From positions 524,300-588,299 of the forward strand of contig NMRA01000016.1 of NCBI GenBank assembly GCA_002633005.1: 64,000 nt of DNA, given 5' to 3'. Positions 29,096-41,800 of this stretch are shown here, piece after piece. The DNA is from Phoronis australis (lineage: Eukaryota > Phoronida > Phoronidae). Each line of letters starts with the position of its first letter. Position 1 is the first letter of the stretch. The notes under the pieces are model-generated. The model did no database searches and was not told where the DNA came from. It saw only the letters and a list, made by a program, of their open reading frames with translations. A program made the position numbers and the translations under genes.

Positions 29096-32000
29096 GATTG
29101 ATGTCTCTCTCTATGATGTTGCAGATGGCAGTGGACAGTTTTAACTTATTGACTGTATGTTGTCCTGTGCTCATGTTGTGCTTTGCTGCTCTGGTGACTA
29201 TTGCGGCCCTCTGCTTTGCCAGGAATCGGTCCAAGATGCGACTTCTCAGTTGACCTGCTGTGAAACTGATAAACTGGTATTCGTTTCTGTAAAGTAACCA
29301 AAACATTTTTGAAGTACTTCGTTGACAATTTGACTGTTCCCATCATCATTTCTCACTGTCCACCTCCAGGTGGCACTCTTTTTCATGATTTGGAAAGCAG
29401 TACCTTCCCTTGTTTTAGCCCATGAGACCTTTTTATGCACCCTATGTATACTTATGTAGGTGCATGTTGCTGTCATTTCTGTCTATGCGTCCAGTTGCTG
29501 TATCTCCTGTACCATGCAGGACAAGTGATACAGCTGATGCTTTCCTATGAAGCTGACAACAGGTGGCGTTTTTCACACTATTCCAACTACCACTCCGTCA
29601 TCTTATTTTTTATGTTTGCCTCTGTTCTGTACCCTTGGAGTTCCAGAATGTATGTTCCTGGAATTTAGCAAACAAGTTTCTATTCAGAAGATGGCAATGC
29701 CTTCCCATCAGTGGTTCATCCAGGATTTGAAAAATAGGGCCTTCAAAATTGGTTTCACTATTTCTCAGGCATCCATGATAATAATCATCATGACAGTGTT
29801 TTTATGATCCCGAGTCATATTGCTGTTCTCTTTTGGAAATTTGCTACTATATTCCTATTAACCTCACAACACATGGTCTGATCTGACTACTGCTTCGCCT
29901 CTTTAAGGGCAATTTTGTTTTTTCATGTTTGCATCTGTGTCATTGGGGCTCCTTGAGGGATTTTGATGAAATTTGGCTAGTAGTCTTCTGTTTCGGAGGC
30001 AGCCACAGGTTCCCATTTTTTCGATGGGTTTGACCTTTTGTGTGCCATATAAGGACCTAGATGCATACTGTTTGCTGTACAGTCGTGAGTGCATTTCGAG
30101 GCTCAAGCCTCGCTCGATCTTGTTGTTTTCTTGACCTCTTTCTTTTTGGCATGAACAGAACCTGTTTCAGGGACATGAGCATCGAAATAAAGTCAGTCAT
30201 CCACAAAGCCTTCCTAAGCTCCTGTCCTGTATTCTATCCACCAGAGGGCGCTCCATCGTACCAGAAATTCATGAACTCACCTTTCTCCTTTTATTGGTAA
30301 ATCTTTTAGAGCCAAATTCATTGCTTTCTATAGTTTATAAGTAAGTTTTAACATCTGACTTGTTGTTATGGAATATGTCCGTTTTTCCCTGCAAATGTTT
30401 GGGCATTTCCTTGTATGCCAACTGGCAGGAGGTAAGTTGTGGTAGGGTACTAGCGAGGCAAAAATTACATATTCCCAGTGTTTCAGCCTGAAGCGTACTG
30501 GATGTGGTTGTTGGGAGTAGTCAAATTGTTAAATATCCTTTAGATGTTGACACTCATTGCTAAAAGTTATCCCAGTTGAACTTTGTGTGTTTTTATCTCA
30601 TCTTGTCTGTGAATGTGAAAATTAAGGTTTCCTTTCCAATCTAATTGATGTCATCCGAATTGAGGACCTGAGGTCAAATGGTTGCACTACAAATCGGAAT
30701 GAAATAAAAAATTTTTGCCATTCCCCTTCCTGGTTTTGAGTGATCTCAAGATAAGTATTGCATTATTCTCTGTTCTAGCACATTATAGTTTTAAGTGCAT
30801 GGGTTTATGATGACCTCTCCGTTAGGGCTCCAAACTCCTGTGAAAACTCGGAAGTTTCGAGTGAGTCCCCCACTTTTTCCAGTGCTGTGTAGCCCACGGT
30901 CTATAGGCGATGCACCACAGAAGAGCCAGGGGGCTTTCGCGCCTCCACTTTTTTCAATGCTGCACCCCGGCCCCCATGAATGTGCAAACTAGAATTGTAT
31001 ATACGATTTAGCTCAACAGCAGAACGGAAAATGGCGAACATTACTTTGAGTTGGATACAGACATTGGGCCCTGGATTTTTTAAGCAACTGCATAAATTAC
31101 GCCAGTATGAGAAATTCAGCAGTGGGTATGCAAGTTTTCAATTTCTGGATTGCATTTTCAGTTTTGCAATATCAAAATTTCATAATCCTATTTTTTTACT
31201 TTTGGCATTTACTTCTGTTCACACGAGAGCTGGTTTTTGCAAATGCCCTCTATTTTGGATTAATTCAAGCACTGGTGAAGGGAATTGGCTATAGAATTTA
31301 CACATTCTAGAGAAGGTGAGATGATCGATTTTGGTGACAATTGAAAACTGAGTGCGCTTGTCTCCATGTTTCAACCTGGTTGTGTTGTTTTGTTGTACAG
31401 ATTTGATATGACCTCACGATGTGATTTTTTTATTTAAATAAAAACCGTTTGATATAAGCATCCCAATATGTGTGCAAGTTGTTCCCATTGGAAATCCGTT
31501 TCTCACCGAGTGATCTACGTCTCGAGTTGGGATGGTGGAATGAGACACCGATGAAAAAATTGGTCACGTGTATTTCCTGTTGGAATTGTCTTGGGGGGAG
31601 GGTGTTGTTATACGGTACATTGCATAAGCAAGCAACGTGGTTCGTATCGAAGCGCCTGTAAACCGCGTTCCGTCCAAAAAGCGAACTTTTGACTTAGACC
31701 ACTGATGCACCGCTATGAAATGACGCGAGACCTCGCTACGCCCTCTCATAGGATCCCTGAGTACTATTTAGCCTGTGGTGAAGAGAAATTGGTATCGACT
31801 CGTCCTCTGATGAGAAACGATTTCTAGGTCTGGAAATAGCTGACAATTTGTTATGATTTGACACCGTCGTCTGCATAAAAATGACACGCCGTGACACGAC
31901 AGCTTGCAGTTGCAGAGCCTGTTCTTCAGTTCTCTGGAAGCCCTGATATTACTTAGAATTTGACTATTAAGCAATAATCCGAGAACAGTTTCCCAACGAT

Positions 32001-33088
32001 AAATGATCTGAACCAAATTGTTTTGTGACGGAATTAGGCAGTTTTATAGCCGGTTCGATGAGCGCAAAAATAGCGGCACATCCTTTCTTCAAAACGACAA
32101 TGTAACTGATTGCAAGGTGAATCAAGTTACTTACAAACTACTTGGCAGTCCATTATTGTGGACTTGATGTGTCGTGTTGAAGAGTGCGACGTAGCGCAGC
32201 TCAAACCAGCCAGCTCATCGCTTGGGTGTTGGTCGCTATGTACAACGTATCGCAGCCACCGCCAATTCATTCAGTTGAAGATTTGAATTATTAATCCCAT
32301 CACAGGGTTTCCCCTGCAGTATCCGCCCTTTGGTAATTTATTGTCTGGCCATCTTATCAGGATACTAAACCCTGATTTAGCCAATGAGGGGTTCTAACTT
32401 CACCCAGACAATTTAAACAAAGTAGTGGACTATAACAACCACCCTAAAAAATTGTGAGAAGTACCGGTATGATAAATCTGCAAGCGTGACTAATGATTTT
32501 GGAAACATAGCTCGACTGATTCGCTTTGCGACGCGGTGAGGACGTTTTTTCAGGAATAACGCATTGTTGCTCAGAGAAGGTATGAATTGTATAATATTCC
32601 AGGTACGAAAGCAAGTTTTATGGTGAAGTCGGCAAAATATGGTTCTGTATCCCGTTTTGGTGTTTTCATTGGACCATCCGAAACACCGGCTTTTCGTAGA
32701 CCCGGAATTTCCCTCTTATGTGAACGTTGTCCGAGCATGTGTGGACTTGTCATTCGGCCAATCATTCTTTTGTTTGAAAATCGCATGACTTGCAATAACA
32801 CTGAAGTCCGCACATCCGCAGGTAATGTTCACCTCTGGTAAGACATTTGAGGCTACAAAAGCACCCGAGGTGTTCCGGAAGGAGTTGGACCACAGCGTAG
32901 TCTTCTCGCTCAGTTAACTACACATTCTTGTGTGTAGTTCTATAAGTTTATAGATTGACGTTTAATTGGAAACAATGCATCCCTTGAAAATAGTCCTGGC
33001 GACCGTTGCGAGATCTCGCTTCTCGTGATACCGAATGGCCCATGCACGTGCTAAGCGCAGGAAATAAGTGTTTCTGTTACTATTTTAG
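29096..33088 (+). other. 3' flank of the first Cys/His gene and spacer to its paralogue
   Basis: AATAAA at 30186-30191 is a possible poly(A) signal for the upstream gene. A decayed element with CACTTTTTCCAGTGCTG-like text lies at about 30865-30975 (family of 43566-43637). The 5' exons of the paralogue ending at 33310 should lie here or be missing, but I could not identify them; the frame at 32587-32841 does not splice in phase and lacks resemblance. Confidence 0.35.
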
Positions 33089-33310
33089 AGTGTCCGTTCG
33101 TACAGATGTTACACGCCGTGTTTCTGCAACCGTCAAGTACGCAACATCGTTTGCCGCTCGTGTGGTCACACCTTTCAGGGCCGAGTGCGCAAGTCTTGTC
33201 CCGCCCATCCGAACGTCATTCACTTGATGGACAATGATTCGTGCCCCAACTGTCGGACAGGAATTCTGAGGGAGTTTCACCACGGCACACTGGGTCGGCG
33301 AATTTTATGA
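33089..33310 (+). CDS. Paralogue of the Cys/His-rich protein, last exon (5' exons not found)
   Basis: Acceptor TATTTTAG ends at 33088 and the following 222 nt (74 codons with TGA at 33308-33310) are open in phase 0, the same phase as the last exon of the gene at 25002-29095. The module is conserved: CFCNR, CRSCGHTFQGRVRKSCPAHP, LMDNDSCPNC, then an added tail HHGTLGRRIL. By eye 31 of 53 aligned positions are identical to the first copy and all eight putative metal ligands are kept. An alternative acceptor (TACAG, 33105) would change the phase. Upstream exons equivalent to the Ser/Thr-rich N-terminus were not seen, so this may be a complete gene with diverged exons, or a partial duplicate. Ligand conservation and a poly(A) signal argue against simple decay. 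Confidence 0.6.
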   Translation, partial: SVRSYRCYTPCFCNRQVRNIVCRSCGHTFQGRVRKSCPAHPNVIHLMDNDSCPNCRTGILREFHHGTLGRRIL

Positions 33311-33583
33311 AGTCGGTTGTGGGCCGTGTTTTGAACTCGTTCGTTTCTCGTCGATAGCTCTACATCCGACTTGATCGCTTTTTTGTGAGTGTTCCACTCA
33401 GCCACGCACTACACACACACGCGCAGACACGCACGCTCACTGTTATGGAAGATATTTGATATAGGAGTATTTCGGATTAACTTTTTACACGAATCTCTGT
33501 ATATCAGTGTTAGAAGAATATTTAATCTTTGACCTTTTACACACGGGGCAACGTATTTTTGTGTGGCTCCTTAGAAAACATGA

Positions 33584-33589
33584 AATAAA
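33584..33589 (+). terminator. Poly(A) signal AATAAA for the paralogue
   Basis: ATGAAATAAATATAC lies about 275 bp after the stop codon and is followed by a GT-rich stretch (TTGTTGGTCTTTGGTCG), the usual layout of an animal cleavage and polyadenylation site. Confidence 0.55.
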
Positions 33590-33864
33590 TATACTTTGTT
33601 GGTCTTTGGTCGTTTCCTTCGTGACTTGGTGGAACGTTTATGCGTAAAATGCCCAATAGATCGTGATTTGAGAAAGCAACGGGAAAAATACAAGTCATTT
33701 AAGGTATGCATTTTTATAGTGAAATGTAAGTAGAATCTCCAGGATACTTTTAATCCTGCCAGCATCTTCACTTTAGGGTTTTACCTTGCCGACTAAGAGG
33801 GCGGGGATCCGAATTCCTCACTGTTACCGTCAAAATACAGCGAGTACCCTCCGGATGATTGATT

Positions 33865-34101
33865 GCATGCGCGCACCCAGGGGGGCTCGAAGGAACCCCC
33901 CATTTGGCGAAGTGGACAGAAAGGTCCGCCCCTGAGAGACAAAAAGTCCTAGAAAATGGGACATAAATCCAATAAATAAGCGCAAACGCGCAATTCACAG
34001 GTGGTACTCCAGTTTTTTTAGTCCGCCCGCTCTTATGTTGGCAAAAGGTACACAACGTCAGGAATTCGAGCCCCCCCATATTGAAGGCTGGGTGCGCGCA
34101 T
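33865..34101. mobile_element. GCATGCGCGCACCC-family MITE, copy 1
   Basis: Ends GCATGCGCGCACCCAGG and GGCTGGGTGCGCGCATGG form terminal inverted repeats. GATTG is repeated directly outside both ends. Inside each end is a G or C run (GGGGGGCTCGA / CGAGCCCCCCCA) and the phrase AAAGTGGACA..AAGGTCCGCC. About 237 bp. The 153-codon minus-strand open frame at 33768-34229 crosses this element and is not regarded as a gene. Confidence 0.7.
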
Positions 34102-34712
34102 GGATTGCTAGATTTCGGTATAGGTATTAAAAGGAATGGAAATTCAGTATTTTTGCGGAAGTGTTGTGCCGCTGAGAAGTAAATATATTCTTCACGACGT
34201 AGACTCTTCGTTGAAGAACGATATCCCAATTGAAAGGGACCCCTTTAAGGAGGTCGTGTGAACTTGATAAAGAGTGTCATTTCCTGAACAACTAACTGGG
34301 TGCCCACAGCTGTTACATTATAATTCAATGAGCAATCCTTCAGAGTGAAGTCCATGAAAATTTTAGTAGAAGACATCCACGGGCCGAGACAGGCACGGCT
34401 GCATGAGAGGTCTCTTTAGGTCGATCAAAGCAAGTTTGAGGAACTCATCAACTAGTGACGCTTTGTACCCGCCTTCGTAAGATCAGGGACGCGCACTCCG
34501 AAAGCCGGACAGGGCGGTAAGAAGATGAACATCTTAGAGAAAAGCCGCTGCGGAGCGTAGGCTACAAGGACGATCAAGAAAAGTCTGGATAGTTGTATCC
34601 AACAAAGCGAGACGGACACGCGTTGAACACGATCGACCTGCATGGTGGACGCACAGGCAGTTGGCTTCATGGTGAACTGGTTATCCGAGCGAGATTGGCA
34701 CGCAATGATGGA

Positions 34713-35125
34713 AACCGGGGCCCGGTCTCTAATCTTTGTACTCGAAACGAACTCGAAACTACTTTTGGCAATTTCTCTGCTCCCTTTGTGCGAACTTAAG
34801 ATAATTGGTTATCAAACTGTGCTCGAATACATTATAGTTTATGCATAGAAGTTTCTAGTTCAAGTTTGCCCTTGAAGACCCTTATATTCGTGCTACAAAC
34901 TTGAGTAAAAACTGGAAATTTCGAGTTCAAACTCGAACTTATTGCTTTAATATTGGGTTTACCAACTGAACTAAGGGCAATAAATTATCTACGTAAGTTA
35001 TTGTGTACTCGAGCATAGAATAATAGACACTTATCTTGAGTTCGCCCAAAAGTAGAGTAGAAAATGCCAAACCTAATTTCGAGTTCCATTTCGAGTAAAA
35101 GATTGGAGACCGGGCCCGGGTCTCT
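34713..35125. repeat. Inverted-repeat foldback element, arms about 140 bp
   Basis: Left arm 34713-34850 and right arm 34985-35122 are reverse complements with about 80 percent similarity by eye. They begin at the GGGCCCGGTCTC palindromic ends and include ACTCGAAA, GGCAATTT/GGCATTTT and GTGCTCGAATAC. As in the 3535-4260 element, the two arms read outward-to-inward into related peptides (ELKI..Y..VLEY). Confidence 0.75.
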
Positions 35126-38100
35126 CTATTCCACGTCCTCACTTCGTAATATATAACGATAGAAAGCCACGACCACTGCTTATAACTGTAATAAAAATTT
35201 TATCATATGGTATATCGAACTTTATGTTTGACATAGTTGTCAGAAAATCCGTTTTAAGATGAAACTTGCATCGATGCAGCAAATTCAATAAAATTAATAT
35301 TCAAACTCATTTTCCTGAATTTTTATTCTAAGCTAGAATGATTTGAAAATTTCACGATCGAGAAAGCTTGCTTATTCTAATATCGCTTGATGAAATGAAA
35401 TTCAAACAAGTATGTTGCTCTGTCGTGAAGTGAGTTTGCTTGTTTTTTACTTGGCTACAAGAAATTTCTCTAAGATGTCGCTTGGTCATGAAATTTTGTT
35501 TTTACACAAGTAGGCAGGTCATATTTTCATCCCGATCGACGTAACGTAAACATGTGATAGGCCTTATGAGCGAAATCGGGCTAAGGGCTGTGACGATCCG
35601 GCAACTTTCTCTTCGCGGGCACCAAATATCTCTTTATGGCCGTGTTGTCCAGTGTGCTACATTATATTTTTTGATTGGTGTCGCCTGCTATACTAAACAC
35701 AGTACATCAAGATTTTAATTTATTGTTAAAGTCACTGTTTCCTATTTTCAAGACTTGGGCTCATGAGATTGTCAGAAAGTGAATTTGGTTGTCTCAAGGG
35801 TATTGTAGTCTGTAGTTTGTGTTACCTTCACTTCAATCATCAAGCTTTTGATAGTTAGCCAGGTGTGAAGGATAAAAAGGACTGACCCAAGTAAAATAAA
35901 CCTGATACAGAATTGTATGTATACTGTCTAACGTTTATACCTTGACACTCTATAGCATATACATGCGCAATTCGTAATTAAAACAATTAGAATATAATTA
36001 TTATCATGAAGTAGCCTTCGTATTCCCAACGAATACAATGAAATATGCAGCAATTCGTCACTTACAGCATATAATCACAGATTTGGCAGTTTGAAACCTT
36101 GACAGTTGTCATTCTGAAATGTACTTCTTATCTTGTTGGCGGCGCATGAAGGTAAGACCACTTGATTCGACTTCCCCAGAAACCTGAAGCACCATCATGT
36201 TACTTGCCTGTAGGCTACATGCACGTGTAGGTATTTTCTAAAAAAAATAAGTGGCATTAGAAGAAGACAGCTCGATTAATTGGTCGAACAGTATTTATCT
36301 GTGGAACTACATTTATAGAAACATGTTTGTACATGCAGTATAGGCCTAACGTGAAAGTACATGAACTGTTGTGAATGAGAAATTTGTCAACACACCTGTT
36401 TAGATGCCCCCTTCACTTGAAAAGTCCGCGGGTGTCTCGTCGCCAGGTAATAGTTTCATGTCTAAACAAACTAAATTTTGAATTCTGAACAACTGCATCC
36501 AACAAATTGCATCTCACGTCCACACCGTTGTCATGTTGGTTCCCAAGTTTATTTGACTCTCGTGTGCATTTATTGGTATACGTCATACGCGTATGGTCAG
36601 GCTCGAAACATGAATCTGTTGTCCCCCACATTACCGGTGTGGGCATGTGGTGGTCCTCACTCTTGGATAACGCCGTTAACCGTTACATATCCAACAGTAA
36701 AAAACTTGCTCGTGCTGGGTATTCTCTGTCAATACTCCGTACTGTTGACGGTAGGTCAGGAATGCCGCTCGCCCGGGTATACTAATACAGCCGACATTTA
36801 ATATGCCCTCACATATCTGTCATACGGCTCTCTTCTCCGCAGCACAGGCATTCCGTTGGTGTCCGCATTGCATCACAAAAGCAGCAAATGCACCTAAAAT
36901 TACACAAACTAACGTTACACACTTTCATGAATAATGTAATGAACATGTCCTGGGCATTGAAATTAACTCGAGTCCGATGAAACACGCGCGTGCACGAAGA
37001 AGGTCTGACTTAATGGTCTCGACCCCCTCCACGTAATTCGGCAATAGTTCAAAATGGATATCAAATCAAAAAATGAAATTTTGTTTAATTCATAAATTGC
37101 TTGCAACCAAACTTTATCACAGTTTGGTTTCCACCCCCGCAAGCACAGAAACGGAGGACGATACGACAAATTTGGTATGTAAGAACTTTATTTTACACCG
37201 GCACAGGAAAATACAAAACAAGAAACTTTCATAGTAAAAGTGCTGGTCAACGGTAAAATGTGACGAGTATATACCAAGATGCAGTATATAAGGTATGTAC
37301 AATGAAACATATACAATGACAATGACATTTTAATTCAATTCTCAAAAGACATAATTGTACAGGTACATATTTCCGTCTAGGCATTTAAGTACCTGCGTTT
37401 GCCTAATATTCGTTCACAGACTCGTGGCAATGTTTTTGCTCTTCCACTTACTATGGTGAAACATTTGAAGTGATACGGTCATCGTCATCGACTTCAGGAT
37501 CTGCCGCTGTATTCCGCTATTCACTCGAAGTCGCGCCAACCGGCGCACCTGCACCCACTGTTTCGCACCTACAGTATAAGGCTCAAGAACCCCTTCACGA
37601 AGGCCTTCAATGAGAATATCTACTGTGCTCGATGCTTTTTCGTCACATTCGAGTAAAAAATTATCTAAATTTTCCTCTTCGTTGGAAGATTTATCGCTAA
37701 AACTCTGGCATCAACAAAAATTCAGAATCTTTACGAGCAGAAACCATAGAAGTTATCTAGAGAACACGTTGATTTTTGTTTCAGGGTCAGAGACGCACTT
37801 TGAACACAACAATTTAGTCTCTGTCTTTCGCGTTCCAGGCTTCTTTAAAGTAAAAGACAATCATTGTTTAGAGGGGACAAATCTATGACTTTTTGGGAGG
37901 GCCCCGAACCTTCGTTTCTATGTTACTCGACGTCACTTTTATGACCCAATTGTGACCCGACCAGAATACATCGACGTCGTCTAGTTTGCAACAGTGCTGT
38001 AGTGGTAAAATTTGAGGTAAGTAGGCGCCTAAGGTCCACAGTATCACCTTGAGCACTTACAGTGCGTAGTCGCTACGTTCAAATGCCAAAAGGTGGTTGG

Positions 38101-38891
38101 CTGCCCCACTACAGCACTGGTTTGCAAAGAACTAGTCTAATAGATGTGATAGAATACTGGATGTACCGACCACTTGATTATTGAAGGTAAAATAAAAATG
38201 CAAACGTGTTGATAAAATGAATCAAAATCAAGCAAATTGAACATAGTTATATGTCGGCCAGAGATGCAACGTTACTAATGCCCCGGCAGAGAGAGATTAC
38301 TGAATCACAAAAGTCAGCCAGACTAAACTGACACCACTCAAGATTTTCATGCCTAAAACCCACATTTTACTAAATTTCTTCTCCAAACTTCAGAGGGACA
38401 TGCAATATATATGCAATGAAGGGACTTCCACTGCTCTCGATCTGTACACTCTCCCTGTCAGCGTTAGTCGGCCGGACGTCGTGCGAGCGTCTCAAACTCG
38501 TCCCTGCGAAGGCTTTGGAGGTAAGCTACCTTTATTGCATATGCGTGGTGTATGAAATGCATGGTCTAAAAAGATCGAGATAATCTCCCGTGCATTTAAT
38601 GTGCCGCTTACCTAATGTCGAAAATATTATCAAAACGTGTACTGAAAGCTATCTGCAAACTGAACAACTTACGTTTATCTGTGTATACACTTGAGATAAC
38701 TCCTATTTTATCATATGTCGCGTTCAAGACGAAAGTTGAACCTGGATTAAGAAAGCTGTATCTCGTCCCGATTATTGTTGCCGAGTTTCCAGTGAATCGC
38801 CTCCCGTATTTAATTTAATTCAATTTACGTCAACACTGCATTAGCGGAAGAAGATAACCCGTCGGGATTTTCTCCCAGATAGACCGCCGAA
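35126..38891. other. Gene-poor spacer upstream of the SLC5A gene
   Basis: Apart from the MITE at 37992-38119 I see no supported feature in this 3.8 kb. Overlapping open frames at 36478-36801 (plus, two frames) and 36413-36646 (minus) resemble no family and lack splice support. The SLC5A promoter should lie just before 38892; no TATA box is clear. Confidence 0.4.
37992..38119. mobile_element. 128-bp hAT-like MITE with perfect 8-bp target duplication
   Basis: Terminal inverted repeats CAGTGCTGTAGTGG and CCACTACAGCACTG (one offset mismatch inside). The bases immediately outside are GTTTGCAA on both sides, an exact 8-bp duplication as made by hAT transposases. A second copy in the opposite orientation is at 48144-48300. 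Confidence 0.88.
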
Positions 38892-41800
38892 ATGGCAACC
38901 GATCTTCACTGGGCTGATTTCTTAACGCTAGCTCTGTATTTTGTCGTTGTGTTGTGTGTCGGATTGTGGGTAAGTATATGAGTAGAGCATTTAGTCGGCA
39001 ACTGAGACATCTACAAAAGTTTACTTGAAACTGGAGATCAACTGTTCCTCAATGTAAGTGATAACGAACCACCAGAAAACTAATATCCGATACCCTATAA
39101 CACTATATCTGCACTGTACTTATATGTTCGCGCCCATAAAACATTTGTTGTCGTACAGGAGGGCATTTCGTCCGTCGTCGGACGTCGTTACCTCACCTTT
39201 ATAAATTTTCTCATGCAAGGATGACCCGGCGTTTGACGGATTCTGAAAAAAATGACTCTGGGGTATCGGGCAAATCTCTTGTTTCTCAATGTTCGCCAAA
39301 ACAACATGACGCAAAGGTATATATGTGTGGTGGAAATGGACCGGCACCAGTCGATTTTTCGGACGGAGTCGCCGTGGCGCCTTGTTGCCCCGACTAATTA
39401 ATGTGAAACTTGCCACCCGTTCCAAACGCCGTAACACCATTCAAGAGTCCATTAAATGCAAGCCGTTACATGCTTGCAGCTCACTGTAATATTACTACAA
39501 ACATTATATACCGTAACACTCTTCAACGAGTCCTACATGTGTGTGGTGCGCTCCAGGATCAAGTCGATGTTTACTCTCGCTGCCAAGATATGGCGACGAT
39601 GTGAATATGAAGTACGTTGAAAATTACGAAATGTTTTTACGAAAGAGTTTTGTGTTGAAAATTATCCCGCCGTAAATCACTCAACCACGTCCAGTAATTA
39701 TCGTGATGTGGTGTTACAAAAGGAATAACACTGCATGATGTGGGCTGCCTGAACTTCCAAGGTAGTACATCATTAGTGCAAAGGAGGTCACATATTTGCA
39801 TGATTTTTGTTTTCAAGTTGCTCAGACCTTTTACACATGCTAACTGAACAACGCCGTTTCACACATGAACACTGCTCCTTAATTTAGGCCAACTTCCGAG
39901 CAAGGCTAACGGGCGTTTAAACTCATTTCACTGATATCTCTCTAAACTCATCTTACTGCACCCATTAAAAAGGTTATGGTCTGATATAACGATCCCAAAT
40001 CTTGAGAACCAGTTTTCTCCTCTGAATAACAGGCATCAAAGTGGTTCTCAAAATACGGGCACGTTATATCCGACTATTACCCCAAAAAGAACTGCTCATG
40101 GACCTGTCCTGTAAACACGGCCAGTGGACCAAAGATACTATATGAACGGACTCAAAACTGCTTATCCGTGTATTTAGTAATAGTGGAGGTCGATCCGTGA
40201 AACGTTAATTCCTTTGGGGTTCGTATGCCGCGGCCGTGCTATGTGGGTGTAGATAAGAGCTAGTGAGACCGTGAGCTAAGAGAACCGTGAGCTGAGTTCT
40301 GTTAGTTTCACTAAGGAGTTTACTATCGTACTATACTCCTTGGTTTCACTTCGTGGTTAGACGACTTTAATTTTTTTGTTTGCAGTCGACGTTCCGTGCA
40401 AGCCGATCGAGCACGTCTGGCTACTTTTTGGCGGGGAAGAACATGACTTGGATACCGGTAAGTGACTGGGTAATTTGACGTGTTTTTTGAGACTTTGCCT
40501 TATTTTTCAAACTGAAAATAAATTGTAGCCTACCAACCTCTGCTTTAAGCAGGCCATTTTCGTACTTCAGTGCTCCAAGTCTCTTTCAAAGTCAAAGCAC
40601 ATTATTTTATTGACAGCTGAATGTTTCAAATTACCTTTCAGATTGGGGCATCCATCTTTGCCAGTAATGTCGGTGCTCCTATGTTCGTCGGATTGGCCGG
40701 AAGTGCCGCCGCGTCCGGTTTCGCGGTGGTGACATACGAATGGCATGTATGTAAACTCATCGCGACATTTATGCAAAGTAGACCAAAAATGTACCCATTC
40801 ATTCAATGACGCTTGTGCATGAAGTACATTTTAACAAAACTAAGAGACATCGTGCTGTTGCCGATGAAAACATTGCACGAGGTAGGCCTTGGTTTAGAGT
40901 TTAAAGACACATTTTTTTCGATATCGTTGTTGCACAGTATATCAAATTTCTCGTAGTCTAGCAATGATACGATCGTTATCCTACAGAATGTCTACTCTGC
41001 GTCAGGCAAAATGAAGGCCAGCGACGTCATTGGTTCTTGTTTCATAACAGCCTCAGTGCTATTGTGTCGCGTAAAGCATCAAACAACGACAACAACACAA
41101 GCAAGAACAACAACAACAACAACAACAACAACAGCAACAACAACAACACTTGGTTCACTTTGGAGGACCCTGATGCTACATGACCCTGTGACACTAACCG
41201 GTGTATTTCAGTGTCGTGGCCATTGATTTGTGACAGATGTCACACTGACAGTTGATGTGGGCTCAGAGATTTAATTACTAAAGCTATGAAAGAAACTTAA
41301 AAAGTTTGATTCAGCGGGACTCGCCTTTTATTCTTTGCATTTTCAGGCCGTCTTTATGATCCTAATGCTCGGCTGGGTGTATGTGCCCGTATACATTGCG
41401 TCAGGGGTAAGTTAACACGAGTTACGATGAGGTTCAACTCGCGCTTACCAACTACTTCTAAATCTAGCAGTCGTTTTGTGAGGGTACGCGTAGGCACAAT
41501 AAGCAGGCCGGGCGGTAATTTCTCCTGCCAGGTCACTGCTGTCTGCATGAAAAGCACTCTATCTTTCTATGCATAACGAGTTTTCTTTACCTTTCGTGTC
41601 AAATTCTTTCATTGTTATGAAGTTACGTATGACAACAATCCACCTCACCTTCCCGTCTGTTACGGTCGGTTCGTAGTTAAACAATGCCGTTAGTGTCGTA
41701 ATGCGGCCTTACCCAGACGAAATTAGTTTCATTTTAATCCACTTATTTCTGGCGCTCGAAATATTTCATTTTCACGACTCTGTATATTTTGTAAGGTTTG

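Noticed and set aside
30795-30992. 65-codon open frame
   Set aside because: Runs through a decayed copy of the CCCCCACTTTTTTCAGTGCT repeat and has no other support.
33768-34229. 153-codon minus-strand open frame
   Set aside because: It crosses a MITE with inverted-repeat ends and flanking duplications; the codons over the element are explained by repeat sequence and no family is recognisable.
36413-36801. Overlapping open frames on both strands
   Set aside because: No recognisable domain, no consistent splice sites and mutual overlap; most likely chance frames in a CG-richer patch.
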